7,012 nucleotides of DNA from JBKJZO01 sp046715235 (GTDB lineage: Bacteria; Actinomycetota; Actinomycetes; BP-191), in contig JBKJZO010000075.1 of NCBI GenBank assembly GCA_046715235.1, positions 1 to 7,012 of the forward strand. The letters run 5' to 3'. Below the pieces are notes generated by a model. It made no database searches. It was not told where the DNA came from and saw only the letters and a list, made by a program, of their open reading frames with translations. The position numbers and the translations under genes are program-made. Below are positions 5,438 to 7,012 of the stretch, piece after piece (position 1 is the stretch's first letter; every line of letters begins with the position of its first letter).

Positions 5438-6394
5438 GTGGCCGAGATCCTGGTGCTCGTCGAGCACTCCGGAAGAGAAGTCAAGCGAGTCACGCTCGAG
5501 CTGTTGACCAAAGCGCGCGAGCTCGGTGAGCCGAGTGCGGTGTTCATCGGCTCGACGTACGACGCCGCCGCGGCGGTCCTTGCCGAGTACGGCGCGCAGA
5601 AGGTCTACATCGCCGACGGCGAAGCGATGGACTCGTACGTCGGCGCCGCGTCCGACGTACTCGCGCACGTCGTCAAGACCGTGCAGCCCGCCGCGGTTCT
5701 CGTCGCGTCGACCGCAGCTTCACGCGAGACCGCCGCGGTCGCCGCGTGCAAGACCGACAGCGGTGTGCTCACCGACGTCGTCGACATCGAGGCCGGTTTC
5801 GTCGCGCGCCAGGACGTGTTCGGCGGCGCGACGATCGTGAAGGCGACCGTCTGCCAGGGCACGCCGTTCCTCTGTGTGCGGCCCAACTCGTTCGACCCGT
5901 CTCCGTCACCGGCGCAGCCGGTCGAGGAGCGCGTGAACGTCGAGCTGTCGCCGTCCGTGCAGGCCGCGAAGGTCATAGCGAGCGTCAGCGAGGCGCGCAG
6001 CGGTCGTCCGGAGCTCAGCGAAGCCGCGATTGTCGTGTCCGGCGGCCGGGGCATGGGCAGCGCCGAGAACTTCTCGATCGTGGAGGAGCTCGCCGACTTG
6101 CTGGGCGCGGCAGTCGGAGCGTCGAGGGCCGCGACGGACGCCGGCTGGTATCCCCACCAGATGCAGGTCGGGCAGACCGGTCGCACGGTCTCGCCGCAGC
6201 TCTACATCGCGGTCGGCATCTCCGGCGCGATCCAGCACCGAGCCGGCATGCAGACGTCGAAGACAATCGTGGCGGTCAACAAGGACGCCGAGGCGCCGAT
6301 CTTCGAGCTGGCGGATTTCGGCGTCGTCGGCGATCTCTTCAACGTCATACCGGCCCTGACCGCTGACATCAGGAAGCGCAAGGGCTCCGGGTAG
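5438..6394 (+). CDS. etfA: Electron transfer flavoprotein subunit alpha
   Basis: The alpha subunit carries the redox FAD of ETF and docks to EtfB. It is 318 residues, the usual length. The N-terminal domain (about 1-165) starts MAEILVLVEH. The C-terminal FAD domain (about 190-310) shows VVSGGRGMGSAENF (199-212), the FAD-contacting SRAATDAGW (229-237), QVGQTGRTVSPQLY (243-256) and the alpha signature IAVGISGAIQHRAGM (257-271), followed by NKDAEAPIFELADFGVVGDL (281-300). All expected motifs are intact, with no sign of the additional features of bifurcating ETFs that I can identify. The start is GTG with a G-rich AGGGGG sequence (5425-5430) in front, 11 bp after the etfB stop, so both subunits come from one message. 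Confidence 0.97.
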   Translation: MAEILVLVEHSGREVKRVTLELLTKARELGEPSAVFIGSTYDAAAAVLAEYGAQKVYIADGEAMDSYVGAASDVLAHVVKTVQPAAVLVASTAASRETAAVAACKTDSGVLTDVVDIEAGFVARQDVFGGATIVKATVCQGTPFLCVRPNSFDPSPSPAQPVEERVNVELSPSVQAAKVIASVSEARSGRPELSEAAIVVSGGRGMGSAENFSIVEELADLLGAAVGASRAATDAGWYPHQMQVGQTGRTVSPQLYIAVGISGAIQHRAGMQTSKTIVAVNKDAEAPIFELADFGVVGDLFNVIPALTADIRKRKGSG

Positions 6395-6397
6395 GCT
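6392..6397 (+). promoter_or_regulatory. Candidate -10 element (TAGGCT) before the desulfurase gene
   Basis: TAGGCT fits TANNNT and overlaps the etfA stop codon (TAG 6392-6394). A start about 7 nt downstream would fall near 6404-6408, just before or at the ATG at 6408. No recognisable -35 lies 16-18 nt upstream. It may provide a separate short-leader transcript in addition to read-through from etfBA. Confidence 0.3.
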
Positions 6398-6407
6398 GGT
6401 ACATCTG

Positions 6408-7012
6408 ATGGTGTATCTGGACCATGCCGCGACGACGCCGATGCTGCCCGAAGTGGTCGCGGCGATGTTGCCCTACTTCACGACCGAGGCGGCCAACCCG
6501 TCCTCGCTGCACGCGTCCGGACGCCGGGCACGGCGAGCCGTCGAAGAAGCGCGTGAGGCCATCGCGCAGGCACTCGACGCGCGGCCGAGCGAGGTCATCT
6601 TCACCGGCGGCGGCACCGAGGCCGACAACCTCGCAGTCAAGGGGCTTTTCTGGGCCAGGCGCGACGCGGACCCCCGGCGTACCCGGATCATTGCGAGCGC
6701 GGTCGAGCACCACGCCGTGCTCGACGCGGTCGAGTGGCTGGTTGCGCATGACGGAGCGCGCGTGACCTGGCTGCCGGTCGACGTACTGGGCCGGGTCGAC
6801 CCGCTCTCGCTGGCAGCGGCAATCGACGACGACGTCGCTCTCGTCACGGTCATGTGGGCCAACAACGAGGTCGGAACCGTGCAGCCGGTGACCCGCCTCG
6901 CCGACGTGGCCCACGAGGTCGGCGTGCCGTTCCACACCGACGCCGTGCAGGCCGTGGGCCAGCTCGCGGTCGACTTCGCCGCGAGCGGGGTCGACGCGCT
7001 CACGCTGACCGG
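6408..7012 (+). CDS. Cysteine desulfurase, class V aminotransferase (NifS/IscS-like), partial at the right edge
   Basis: A PLP enzyme that removes sulfur from L-cysteine as an enzyme-bound persulfide for Fe-S clusters or tRNA thiolation. About 201 N-terminal residues are visible. They include the family start YLDHAATTP (3-11), NPSSLH (30-35), the phosphate-binding TGGGTEADN (66-74), the PLP-stacking His in VEHHAV (99-104), WANNEVGTVQP (150-160) and HTDAVQA (176-182, Asp178 and Gln181). The window ends just before the expected PLP lysine and well before the catalytic cysteine loop, so activity cannot be confirmed. The ATG at 6408 is 13 bp after etfA; a GTG at 6411 is an alternative. No strong ribosome binding site is seen. 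In many actinobacteria, as I recall, a desulfurase after etfBA is followed by mnmA, so a tRNA 2-thiouridine role is likely but unproven. Confidence 0.95.
   Translation, partial: MVYLDHAATTPMLPEVVAAMLPYFTTEAANPSSLHASGRRARRAVEEAREAIAQALDARPSEVIFTGGGTEADNLAVKGLFWARRDADPRRTRIIASAVEHHAVLDAVEWLVAHDGARVTWLPVDVLGRVDPLSLAAAIDDDVALVTVMWANNEVGTVQPVTRLADVAHEVGVPFHTDAVQAVGQLAVDFAASGVDALTLT

Noticed and set aside
6369..7003. Leftward ORFs (188 and 176 residues) over the right end
   Set aside because: They are antisense to the cysteine desulfurase, whose motifs are all in the rightward frame.
1..7012. Mobile element, phage defence cluster, CRISPR array or RNA gene
   Set aside because: No transposase or integrase, no spaced direct repeats, no tRNA-like cloverleaf and no rRNA sequence was found. 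Gene content is metabolic and regulatory.

Overview
The window is high-GC DNA (strong G/C preference at third codon positions, GTG and TTG starts, TANNNT-type -10 elements) and reads as a chromosomal segment of an actinobacterium. This is inferred from an SigE-type ECF sigma factor and an etfB-etfA-cysteine desulfurase run, an order I recall as common in Actinobacteria. No mobile element, CRISPR array, tRNA or rRNA was seen. The genus cannot be called.

Left part (1-660). An ECF sigma factor gene runs leftward off the edge behind a candidate ECF-type promoter. A tiny rightward ORF encodes a 19-residue lysine-rich peptide and has an excellent ribosome binding site. It converges on the leftward operon, and the two are separated by a long inverted repeat that probably terminates transcription.

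Middle part (626-4507, all leftward). This is a four-gene operon in transcription order: isochorismatase-like cysteine hydrolase, GntR/FCD regulator, GlcD-like FAD-linked 2-hydroxyacid dehydrogenase, and a secreted lipoprotein phosphatase resembling purple acid phosphatases. The last three are joined by overlapping stop/start codons (GTGA and TGATG), so translation is probably coupled. The 139-bp gap upstream holds a well-formed promoter with a perfect FadR-type palindrome (TGGTCTGACCA) placed exactly between its -35 and -10, which suggests autoregulation by the GntR protein.

Right part (4647-7012, rightward). etfB and etfA encode the two subunits of an electron transfer flavoprotein. A cysteine desulfurase gene follows 13 bp later and is cut by the right edge.

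How they may fit together: a single-subunit GlcD-like dehydrogenase without GlcE or GlcF neighbours is divergent from etfBA across a shared regulatory gap. A reasonable hypothesis is a ligand-controlled module in which the dehydrogenase oxidises a 2-hydroxyacid and passes electrons to ETF. The substrate is unknown. The hydrolase may make or clear an amide precursor, and the role of the exported phosphatase is unclear.
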